In this document: positions 50,845 through 58,087 of the stretch, one piece after another
How the letters are laid out: every line of letters starts with the position of its first letter
Position numbering within the stretch: position 1 is the stretch's first letter
NCBI GenBank assembly: GCA_958477305.1
Contig: CAUEFI010000002.1
Coordinates: forward strand, 171,777-235,776
Origin: HGM12998 sp900756495
GTDB lineage: Bacteria > Bacillota > Clostridia > Oscillospirales > Oscillospiraceae
DNA length: 64,000 bases
Reading direction: 5' to 3'
Notes under the pieces: generated by a model
What the model was told of the DNA's origin: nothing
Database searches by the model: none
Seen by the model: the letters and a program-made list of their open reading frames with translations, nothing else
Made by a program: the position numbers and the translations under genes

Positions 50845-50952
50845 TTACCACTTGAGATTCCGACCGCTGGTAACCTTCCAGATCAGGAAGCACACAGCGC
50901 AGCAGATCATGCCGATGATAAACTGCGAGACAATGATCAGAATAGGCCACAT
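50845..50952 (-). CDS. 35-residue membrane protein, symporter small accessory type
   Basis: A very short gene, 25 bases after the symporter gene, with AAGGGAG upstream of ATG 50952. The protein is one hydrophobic helix (about residues 2-26, WPILIIVSQFIIGMICCAVCFLIW) with a short basic tail (KVTSGRNLKW). Its size, topology and position match the small accessory proteins annotated next to sodium/solute symporters in Clostridia. The function is not established; stabilising or tuning the symporter is the obvious guess. Confidence 0.7.
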   Translation of the reverse strand: MWPILIIVSQFIIGMICCAVCFLIWKVTSGRNLKW

Positions 50953-50977
50953 AAAATATTATCTCCCTTCTATTGCA

Positions 50978-52486
50978 TCAGCTGCGGACAATTGCCTCAT
51001 CGGGGTGCAGCGCCGCATACTTCTTGGTCCGCAGGCCGGGAGTTCCGGGCAGAACGGCAGTGAGAACGATACCCAGCACCACAGAGCAGATAGTGACCGG
51101 ATACATATTCAGTTCAAGCGGCGTCCCCAGGCTGAAGGCCGGCGTCCAGAAGGTCCAGTAGATATTGACGATGTATGTCACCACGATGGTAATCCAAGCG
51201 GCGGGACGGCTGACCTTCCAAACCTGACCGCAGAGGTAGACCACAAATACAGGAATACCAAAGGAGAAGCACCAGATGAAGATGGGGAACACCACATCGA
51301 AATTCAGGGCGCCGATGACCAGGATAATGGCCTGGATGACGATGCACACCCGCAGAAGCTTCATAAAGGCCTTGTCGCCCATATTAGGCTTCCAGGGGCG
51401 CTTGATGACGTCGTTGGCGATAACCATGCCGTTACCCATCAGGACGGATCCGCCAGTGGAGAGGCAGGCGGCCAGCAGGGAGATCATCAGCACGCCCACG
51501 ATGGGGGCGGGCAGAGACTCAATGGCCAGCAGAGGCACCACGGTAGAGACGTCCAGGGCGGGGTTGGCCACCAGGGCGGGTACCACCATGCCCACCAGGG
51601 CCATGATGACCCAGGGCACGCAGGACATCACGTTGATGCCGGCGCCCAGGAAGACGCCCTTGCGGCAGGCCTGGTTGTCCTTGGCCGCAAAGAAGGTGGT
51701 GTTCATACACTGGGACACGGCACCGGCACAGGTGTGCAGCACAACCACCGGGATGATGACGTTAAACCACACGTCCGGGTTGCCCAGCTCGAAGTTGGCC
51801 AGCTTACTGCCCATTCCAGCCTGTACGTAGATCTCTTTGATGCCGTCCCAACCGCCCATATTGGCGGCCAGCCACACGCCGATCATGCCCAAGGCCAGGT
51901 AAGAACCGCCGATGAGCACGATGGAGTTGATGACGTTCAGCCAAGCCATCTGCAGTACGCCGCCGAAGAGGACGTACACCAGCATGAGCACCAGGGCGAT
52001 AACCACGCAGGTGGGGCGCAGGGGAATCGCGCCGCCGGTCAGGCCGTAGATGGCGGTGCCGGTGGCGATGGTCTCGGAGATGCCAATGCCGGTCCAGGTC
52101 ATAGTCTGGAAGGCAGCGTGGACACTGCCCAGACCCCGGCCGAACATTTTCTCCAGAATCTCAGGCATGGTGCCCAGGCGGCTCTCGCGGACCCAGGGGC
52201 CCAGCCAGAGCATCATGATGGGCAGGAAGATACATCCCGCGCCCACAGCCCACCACACGGCGGAGGCGCCGATGCCGCCATTGATGCCAGCGGCGGCCTG
52301 CTGCCACAGGCTCAGGGTATGTCCTGAACCCAGGGGGACCAGCACGAAGCTGAAGGTTACCATAAGCCAGCCCATACCCTGACCGGCCTTGGTGAAGTCT
52401 TCCGCATTCTTGACGTTCTTTCTGGAATACCAGATAGACAGGACAATGATAATGACAAAATAAATAATTGCAACTGCTAACGCCAA
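50978..52486 (-). CDS. Sodium:solute symporter family (SSS) transporter
   Basis: About 502 residues, 13 hydrophobic segments. SSS features include the N-terminal SIWYSRKNVKNAEDFTKAGQGMGWL, ISETIATGTAIYG, and LISLLAACLSTGGSVLMGNGMVIANDV (the sodium-site helix region). TTG 52486 is the preferred start, since AAGGGAG lies 9 bases upstream, whereas GTG 52495 would abut it. The substrate is unknown; the position beside gallate genes suggests an aromatic acid or another carboxylate. It is separated from the decarboxylase by a terminator, so it is a neighbouring transcript rather than the same operon. Confidence 0.9.
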   Translation of the reverse strand: MALAVAIIYFVIIIVLSIWYSRKNVKNAEDFTKAGQGMGWLMVTFSFVLVPLGSGHTLSLWQQAAAGINGGIGASAVWWAVGAGCIFLPIMMLWLGPWVRESRLGTMPEILEKMFGRGLGSVHAAFQTMTWTGIGISETIATGTAIYGLTGGAIPLRPTCVVIALVLMLVYVLFGGVLQMAWLNVINSIVLIGGSYLALGMIGVWLAANMGGWDGIKEIYVQAGMGSKLANFELGNPDVWFNVIIPVVVLHTCAGAVSQCMNTTFFAAKDNQACRKGVFLGAGINVMSCVPWVIMALVGMVVPALVANPALDVSTVVPLLAIESLPAPIVGVLMISLLAACLSTGGSVLMGNGMVIANDVIKRPWKPNMGDKAFMKLLRVCIVIQAIILVIGALNFDVVFPIFIWCFSFGIPVFVVYLCGQVWKVSRPAAWITIVVTYIVNIYWTFWTPAFSLGTPLELNMYPVTICSVVLGIVLTAVLPGTPGLRTKKYAALHPDEAIVRS

Positions 52487-52919
52487 AATTCTCACTCCCT
52501 TTTTGTCTTCCGATTTCCGCTCCCTTACTCATCCCGGCGGCGACCGCAGAGGGGCGGCCCTGCCGGAAACCCTGGTCGACACATAACCACACATCCTATG
52601 TATCATCAGCTGAATCATAATACTACTATAAAAGCTGCGCTTGCAAGCCTTAAATAAGTTTTTGTTAACATTTTGACAACTTGTACAAACTTTTGTGTAA
52701 AAATTCTCCAAATCGGATACATAATTATACTTTATAGTTTACTTTTTCTGTGCAAATTTCTGCTTCGGCAATTTTCGATTCCCTGTTCCCACCACCCCCG
52801 GTTCTGTGGTACAATAGTTTTGCTTAGTGATTGTCACCGCCAAAACGGCGATCTCTGCAAGGAGCTGCGCCCGCGGCGCACCCCGGCACCAGGAGGCATA
52901 AAAAAGGAGGCTTGCCCCT
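52487..52919. other. Divergent intergenic region, 433 bases
   Basis: It holds the minus-strand symporter promoter (52617-52646) and the upstream region of the DnaD-like gene. The middle part is AT-rich with T-runs. No protein-like frame or structured RNA was recognised. Confidence 0.5.
52617..52646 (-). promoter_or_regulatory. Promoter of the symporter genes
   Basis: On the minus strand TTGCAA (52641-52646) and TATTAT (52617-52622) are separated by 18 bases, leaving a leader of about 125 bases. Confidence 0.55.
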
Positions 52920-53912
52920 TTGCAAGACAATACATTGCTGCCAGGCTCGGTCCTGGCTCTTTCCGCTGCCGCTGCCCAACGGCTGGTGGAGGCGGGAAAC
53001 GGGGACGCCGCCCTCCTTTATCTCCAGCTTCTCCGCTCCGGGCAGCAGGATATCTGGTCTGCGGCCCGCTCCGCCCTGAAATGGGATATTCCTCAATTAA
53101 AAGGCGCCCTGGAAACACTGGTAAAGCTGGGCCTGCTGCAGGAGGCCGCGGCAGGCCCGGCCTCTCCCGCCCCGCCGGAGCCTGATGCTCCGCCCGAATA
53201 TACCGCCGCCGATATATCCAGGGAGTTGGAAACGCAAACTTCCTATTTCCCGGGCCTGGTACAGGAAGTTCAGCGGCGGCTGGGAAAGGTTCTCTCCACC
53301 GCCGATCTGAAGACCCTGTATACCTTATATGATTATCTGGGACTCCCGCCTGAAGTCATCCTTCTATTGGTACGTTGGTGCAGCGAGGAATATGAGCGAA
53401 AATACGGCCCCGGCCGGTTTCCCAGGCTTTCCTCCATCAGCCGGCAGGGCTTTGCCTGGAAGCGGCGGGGAATTGATACTGTGGAAGCCGCTGAAGACTT
53501 CTTGTGCCGTCAGGCCCGCCTCCGCTCAAGCGAGGGGCGGCTACTGGCCCTGGTGGGGGTAACCGGGCGGGCCGCAACCACTCAGGAGCAGCCCTATCTG
53601 GAGGGTTGGCTGGAAATGGGCTTTAGTGACGAGGCCATACGGCTCGCCTATGAGAAGACGCTGTTCCAGAAACAGAACATGAACTGGAATTATATGAACT
53701 CTATTCTGAAAAGCTGGCACCAGAAGGGACTCCATACCCCTGAAGAAATTGCCGCAGGGGATACAAAGCGCACTTCTCCATCCCCTCAACGGTCCCGCCC
53801 GTCCTCCGTTCCAGGCGAGGCCGAGCGGAGGGTCCGGGAGGATCTGGAGCGGATGCGCGCCTTTATGAGGCAGCAAAAGGAATCGGAAGGGGGAAAAGAC
53901 GATGGCGTATGA
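52920..53912 (+). CDS. DnaD-domain primosome protein
   Basis: 330 residues starting at TTG 52920, with AAAAAGGAGG 9 bases upstream. The N-terminal part (about 1-80) is a winged-helix-like region. Two DnaD domains follow (about 108-185, YFPGLVQEVQRRLGKVLSTADLKTLYTLYDYLGLPPEVILLLV; about 215-285, ending in the YxxxI motif NWNYMNSILKSWHQKGL). DnaD/DnaB proteins start replication by loading the helicase onto DNA in Firmicutes. A DnaC/DnaI-type loader follows immediately with an 11-base overlap, which supports the role. Confidence 0.9.
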   Translation: MQDNTLLPGSVLALSAAAAQRLVEAGNGDAALLYLQLLRSGQQDIWSAARSALKWDIPQLKGALETLVKLGLLQEAAAGPASPAPPEPDAPPEYTAADISRELETQTSYFPGLVQEVQRRLGKVLSTADLKTLYTLYDYLGLPPEVILLLVRWCSEEYERKYGPGRFPRLSSISRQGFAWKRRGIDTVEAAEDFLCRQARLRSSEGRLLALVGVTGRAATTQEQPYLEGWLEMGFSDEAIRLAYEKTLFQKQNMNWNYMNSILKSWHQKGLHTPEEIAAGDTKRTSPSPQRSRPSSVPGEAERRVREDLERMRAFMRQQKESEGGKDDGV

Positions 53913-54906
53913 GGCCGCCGTACTCCGGCGCGCAAGCCAGCGGCTCGAGGCGGCGCGCACCAGCCGTGCGGAGGCGCTGGAGCGCCGCCGGGAGGAGATC
54001 TATCGAAAAATCCCCCGTCTGGCCGAGATCGACCGGCAGCTTCGCCGGACCATCGTGGACATCATTTCCGCCTCACTGCGGGAGGGGACTGATCCCGTAC
54101 CCGCCATCGGAGTGATCAAAGACAAAAACCTGTCCCTCCAGGCCGAGCGCGCCAATCTGCTGGTGCGCAGCGGCTACAGCGCCGACGCTCTGGACGATCG
54201 CCCCTCCTGCCCCAAGTGCAGGGACAGCGGTTGGATTGGCGCCACAATGTGCGACTGTCTGAAAATCCTGTGCACCCAAGAGCAGATCGCGGAACTCTCT
54301 AAGCTTCTGGACCTGGGGGAGCAGTCCTTCGACACCTTCTCCTTTGATTTTTACAGCGACCGCCCCTGGCCGGGAGAGCCGATCTCCCCCAGAGAAAACA
54401 TGGAGTTTATTCATGAGGTCTGTCTGAATTACGCCCGGAAGTTTGGCCGTTTCTACTTCAAAAATCTTTTTCTGACCGGGGCCCCCGGTCTGGGAAAGAC
54501 CTTTCTCTCCGCCTGTATCGCCCGCACCGTATCGGAAAACGGTTTTTCCGTCGTCTATGATACGGCAGTGAATGTGCTGTCCAAGTTTGAGGAGCAGAAA
54601 TTCTCCCGCGATACCGAGGAGGGGCGTGAGGCCCGCGGAGAGACCCGGCGGTATTTGAACTGCGACCTGCTGATCCTGGACGACCTGGGCAGCGAGATGA
54701 CCACTCCTTTTGTCCAGTCCGCTCTGTATACCCTGGTCAATGCCCGGCTTATGGCCGACCGGCGTACCGTCATCTCCTCCAACCTGTCCATGGATGAAGT
54801 GCGCCGCCGGTATTCTCCCCAGACCGCCTCCCGGCTGGAGGGGGAATACCGGGTACTGCCTTTTTACGGCGAGGATATCCGACTCCTCAGAAAGCAGAGG
54901 CTGTGA
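53902..54906 (+). CDS. DnaC/DnaI-like replicative helicase loader ATPase
   Basis: 334 residues. The N-terminal helical region carries a four-cysteine zinc motif (CPKCRDSGW and MCDCL, about residues 110-126) as in DnaI. The AAA+ domain has Walker A GAPGLGKT starting at Gly193, Walker B LLILDDLG, and sensor ISSNLSMDEV. It loads the replicative helicase at forks. The start overlaps the end of the DnaD-like gene by 11 bases, and the methylase gene begins 3 bases after its stop, so the four genes look like one operon. Confidence 0.92.
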   Translation: MAYEAAVLRRASQRLEAARTSRAEALERRREEIYRKIPRLAEIDRQLRRTIVDIISASLREGTDPVPAIGVIKDKNLSLQAERANLLVRSGYSADALDDRPSCPKCRDSGWIGATMCDCLKILCTQEQIAELSKLLDLGEQSFDTFSFDFYSDRPWPGEPISPRENMEFIHEVCLNYARKFGRFYFKNLFLTGAPGLGKTFLSACIARTVSENGFSVVYDTAVNVLSKFEEQKFSRDTEEGREARGETRRYLNCDLLILDDLGSEMTTPFVQSALYTLVNARLMADRRTVISSNLSMDEVRRRYSPQTASRLEGEYRVLPFYGEDIRLLRKQRL

Positions 54907-54909
54907 CCC

Positions 54910-55758
54910 ATGCCAAGACCGATTTTAACACCCCCTCCCCGCCCTTTTCTCAAATGGGCCGGAGGAAAACGGCAGCTTCTGCCTGTTCTGCGCGCACATC
55001 TTCCCGCCAACTGGCAAACCCTTCGTTATTACGAGCCCTTTCTTGGTGCAGGTGCACTCCTCTTCAGCCTTTCACCCCGGCGCGCCGTGGTAAACGACGC
55101 CAACCAGCAGCTGATCCAGACTTACCAGGCTCTGAAGCAGAGCTGTGAAGAGGTCATTGCCCTGCTGGAGGAACACAGGGAGTACCACTGCCAGGAATAC
55201 TACTATCAGATTCGGGAGATGGATCGCGACTCCGGCTTTGAGGCTCTTCCCGCCGCCGTGAAAGCGGCCCGGCTTATCTATCTGAACAAAACCTGTTTTA
55301 ACGGTCTTCACCGGGTGAACAACCAGGGCTGGTTCAATGTGCCCTATGGCCGCTATGTCAACCCCGCCATCTGTGAGGCTGACGTTCTCCGCTCTGTAGG
55401 GGACTATCTGCGCAGGAATAACATCACGCTGCGCAGCGGGGATTTTGCAGCTGCCGTCCGGGGCGCACGGCGGGATTCCTTCGTCTACTTCGACCCTCCT
55501 TACCACAGCCCTGACAACGCCAATTTTACCAGCTATCAGGCGAACACCTTCGGCGAGACGGAGCAGCGCCGCCTGCGGGACACCTTTGCCGCCCTGACCC
55601 GGCGCGGCGTCCCCTGTCTACTGAGCAATTCCGACACAGCCTTCATCCGCCACCTCTATGACGGATATCACATCGACACCATTCAGGCCCGCCGCGCCAT
55701 CAACTCAGACGCAACGCAGCGGGGGGCCGTCAATGAGGTTTTGATCTGGAACTGGTAG
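54910..55758 (+). CDS. Dam-class DNA adenine N6-methyltransferase
   Basis: 282 residues, D12 class. FLKWAGGKRQLLPVL at the N-terminus, EPFLGAGAL (SAM-binding, Gly46-Gly48) and the catalytic DPPY (Asp195) are diagnostic, together with LNKTCFNGLHRVNNQG and NFTSYQANTFGETEQ. Relatives such as DpnM methylate GATC, but the target here is not proven. It begins 3 bases after the DnaC-like gene, with little ribosome binding site of its own, so translation is probably coupled. A probable restriction endonuclease follows 10 bases downstream. Confidence 0.93.
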   Translation: MPRPILTPPPRPFLKWAGGKRQLLPVLRAHLPANWQTLRYYEPFLGAGALLFSLSPRRAVVNDANQQLIQTYQALKQSCEEVIALLEEHREYHCQEYYYQIREMDRDSGFEALPAAVKAARLIYLNKTCFNGLHRVNNQGWFNVPYGRYVNPAICEADVLRSVGDYLRRNNITLRSGDFAAAVRGARRDSFVYFDPPYHSPDNANFTSYQANTFGETEQRRLRDTFAALTRRGVPCLLSNSDTAFIRHLYDGYHIDTIQARRAINSDATQRGAVNEVLIWNW

Positions 55759-55768
55759 GTGATGCAAA

Positions 55769-57070
55769 ATGCCCCGCCCCATCGGCATTGACGATGCATG
55801 GGAAAAACTCTTTGCGCGCCATCGCATCCTAGAGCACATTGACGCCGACGGAATCTTTTCCATTACCTCCTCCGCCATCAACGAGGTGAAGGAGGCCCGG
55901 CTGATGGCCAAATTTGACCGCTCTGCCCAGCTCCCCCGGATCTTTCGGGCGCACCAGCTCTCCATCCTGCCTATTTCCCGGGGAAGTTATGTCATTGCGC
56001 CCTTCCGCACCCACCGGACGGTAGAATACGGCGCAGTCCGTCCCAGAGTGCTGCCCGCGCCTGATCTGGAGACTTTAAATGGCTCCGACCTCTACAGTGA
56101 GGCCGCCGCACTGCTCTACTGCTATCACGGCGGACTTTTTGACGACCTGCTGGGCGCTCGTTGTGCCTATACTGTCAACGGCAGGATGGCCTCCGGCAGT
56201 TTTTCCTTTCAGATCGAAAATATTCGGGACCGAAATTGTCCCTATGCCCTCACAGTGCACAACGCCCAGGTAGAGGTAGATGCCGGATATGAGAGCGCAG
56301 ACGCCTTCCTGCTGTGTGAGTGTAAAAATATGGCATCCGAAGAACTGCTAATCCGTCAGCTGTACTACCCGTACCGGCTTTGGAAAGGCAAAATCCGCAA
56401 GCCAGTTCTCCCTCTGTTTCTGGCCTGCTCCAACGACGTGTTTCACGCTTTCCTTTACCGCTTTGCCGACGACGGGGACTATAACTCCCTGACGCTGGCC
56501 TCCCACACCGCCTATACCTTTGCCGACCGCGGGATTACACTGGAAGATGCCGCCGGCCTGCTCCGCCGCACCACCCCCGGCGCCGAGCCCCCCGTTCCCT
56601 TTCCCCAGGCCAACTCCTTTACCCGGGTCGTGGATTTGTTGGGCGTCCTCTGGGAGCAGGATCTGACTCGGGATGAGATCACCTTGAAGTACGAGTTTGA
56701 CCCCCGGCAGACCGATTACTACGTGACAGCATGCCAATATCTGGGGCTGGTTGAACGATTTCAGGACAGTGAGGGAAATCCAGGCTGCCGTCTGACCTCT
56801 GATGCGCGGAGAATCCTGGCCCTGCCCTACCGCGAAAAGTATCTGGGGCTGATGGAGGTCATCCTGAAGCGCCCCGTCTTCCGCCGCGCCTTCGCCTCTG
56901 CCCTGAACTGCGGCAGGATCCCCAATCAGAGCCAAATCGTCCGCTATATGCTGGAAGAGAATCTTCCTCTGAACGAGACCACCCGGATCCGCCGCTCCTC
57001 CACAGTTCGGGGTTGGATCGGCTGGATGCTCTCCCAGTGCGGCCAGGGCGAGCAGCTTGCCCTGGAATAG
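55769..57070 (+). CDS. Probable type II restriction endonuclease
   Basis: 433 residues. A PD-(D/E)XK-like core is visible: VEVDAGYESADAFLLCECKN, giving Asp171 and Glu184-x-Lys186. The context (10 bases after a D12 adenine methylase) makes a type II restriction enzyme the natural call. The C-terminal part (about 270-433) looks helical with winged-helix character (LTRDEITLKYEFDPRQTDYYVTACQYLGLVER). I recall DUF6996/6997-type restriction enzymes with this layout but cannot confirm. The recognition site would be that of the methylase, which is unknown. A 20-bp terminator follows. Confidence 0.8.
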   Translation: MPRPIGIDDAWEKLFARHRILEHIDADGIFSITSSAINEVKEARLMAKFDRSAQLPRIFRAHQLSILPISRGSYVIAPFRTHRTVEYGAVRPRVLPAPDLETLNGSDLYSEAAALLYCYHGGLFDDLLGARCAYTVNGRMASGSFSFQIENIRDRNCPYALTVHNAQVEVDAGYESADAFLLCECKNMASEELLIRQLYYPYRLWKGKIRKPVLPLFLACSNDVFHAFLYRFADDGDYNSLTLASHTAYTFADRGITLEDAAGLLRRTTPGAEPPVPFPQANSFTRVVDLLGVLWEQDLTRDEITLKYEFDPRQTDYYVTACQYLGLVERFQDSEGNPGCRLTSDARRILALPYREKYLGLMEVILKRPVFRRAFASALNCGRIPNQSQIVRYMLEENLPLNETTRIRRSSTVRGWIGWMLSQCGQGEQLALE

Positions 57071-57074
57071 AGGC

Positions 57075-57119
57075 AAATACTCCGCCGGTACACGCCTATC
57101 GTGTACCGGCGGAGTATTT
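57075..57119. terminator. Bidirectional terminator, 20-bp perfect stem
   Basis: Arms 57075-57094 and 57100-57119 are perfectly complementary around a 5-base loop, with A/T ends on both sides. It separates the restriction gene from the convergent esterase. Confidence 0.9.
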
Positions 57120-57132
57120 ATGATGGATCCGC

Positions 57133-58077
57133 TTACTGGAATGCGACCAGCAGCGCATTATAGAGGTGGGGGACCTCAGCTGCGGCAGAGTGGTCGTGAT
57201 CGGAAATGCAGAAATAGAGGTTATTCTGTGCGGGGTCTTTGCCATAGGAATATGTCTGAGACGTCTGATTGGCCTCCATCATAGCTTCGAAGGTTGAGAC
57301 AATCTTCTCATGATTCTTGTCCGTCTCATTGCCTACGGTCATATAGATGTAAAAGTCATTCTTCTTGTAGCCCTTGGCAAGGAAAGCGCCGATGGTGTCC
57401 TCCAGATGTCCTGCAATCTCCTCCGGCGTGGCATTTTTCCCGTTTTCAGAGGCCTTGTAAGAGCCGCTGAAGTCCAGGTACCACTTACAGTACTCCAGAA
57501 TATGGTCGAAGGCGTACCATGTAACGCCGCCGCCGGCGGAGTATCCGCCCATGGCCCGGTGATCGCGCGAGGCAATAATGCCGTCCTTATCCGTCGTCTT
57601 GGCATAGGTACTGTAGTGGCCCTCCACGGCGGGGATCACATCATTGATGAGCTCCTGGTAAAAAACCTCCTGTTGGGCAATTGCCGCGTCGTAGCCAATG
57701 ACATCTTCCCCCTTTTCGGGGCTCTCGAAATAGGACACACATACGACCATTACCGGCTTGCATTTACCCCGTTCAATCATATTATCCAGCATAACAGAGG
57801 CCTCGCTGGTCTGTCCGGCGCCCCCAAAAAGGCTGGCCGCCGTACCTCCTGCGCCGTGCATGTAGTACATGACATCATACTGCTTATCCGCAGCATAGCC
57901 ATAGGGCAGATAGACATAGCAGGTCTTGGTCACCGGCTCAGTGCTGCCGGCGGCATAGTTCACGGTGTTGTAGGTAAAAGCCTCCACCGTTCCCGCCTTT
58001 TCCGTCTTCCGGCCGTAGCCGCCTGCCGGCGCAAGATAAGAGGTATCGACGCCGGCCGTCTCGCTCTCCAGTGTCAC
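57133..58077 (-). CDS. Second esterase module, likely frameshifted end of the upstream gene
   Basis: About 314 residues if counted from GTG 58077. It is an alpha/beta hydrolase of the feruloyl/acetyl-xylan esterase type (CE1-like): VMYYMHGAGG (oxyanion loop), nucleophile Ser180 in GGYSAGGGV, and a C-terminal SDHDHSA histidine. It has no signal peptide of its own. The frame overlaps the end of the preceding secreted esterase and continues it after a single-base shift at about 58088-58097. The GTG has AAGGA upstream, so separate coupled translation is possible, but a one-base frameshift in one tandem-domain gene fits better. Confidence 0.65.
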   Translation of the reverse strand: MTLESETAGVDTSYLAPAGGYGRKTEKAGTVEAFTYNTVNYAAGSTEPVTKTCYVYLPYGYAADKQYDVMYYMHGAGGTAASLFGGAGQTSEASVMLDNMIERGKCKPVMVVCVSYFESPEKGEDVIGYDAAIAQQEVFYQELINDVIPAVEGHYSTYAKTTDKDGIIASRDHRAMGGYSAGGGVTWYAFDHILEYCKWYLDFSGSYKASENGKNATPEEIAGHLEDTIGAFLAKGYKKNDFYIYMTVGNETDKNHEKIVSTFEAMMEANQTSQTYSYGKDPAQNNLYFCISDHDHSAAAEVPHLYNALLVAFQ

Positions 58078-58087
58078 CTGTTTTTCC

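Noticed and set aside
54910..55758. GATC as the recognition site of the methylase
   Set aside because: D12-class methylases often act on GATC, but GATC is frequent in the window and the endonuclease is not recognisably of the DpnII type, so the motif was not asserted.
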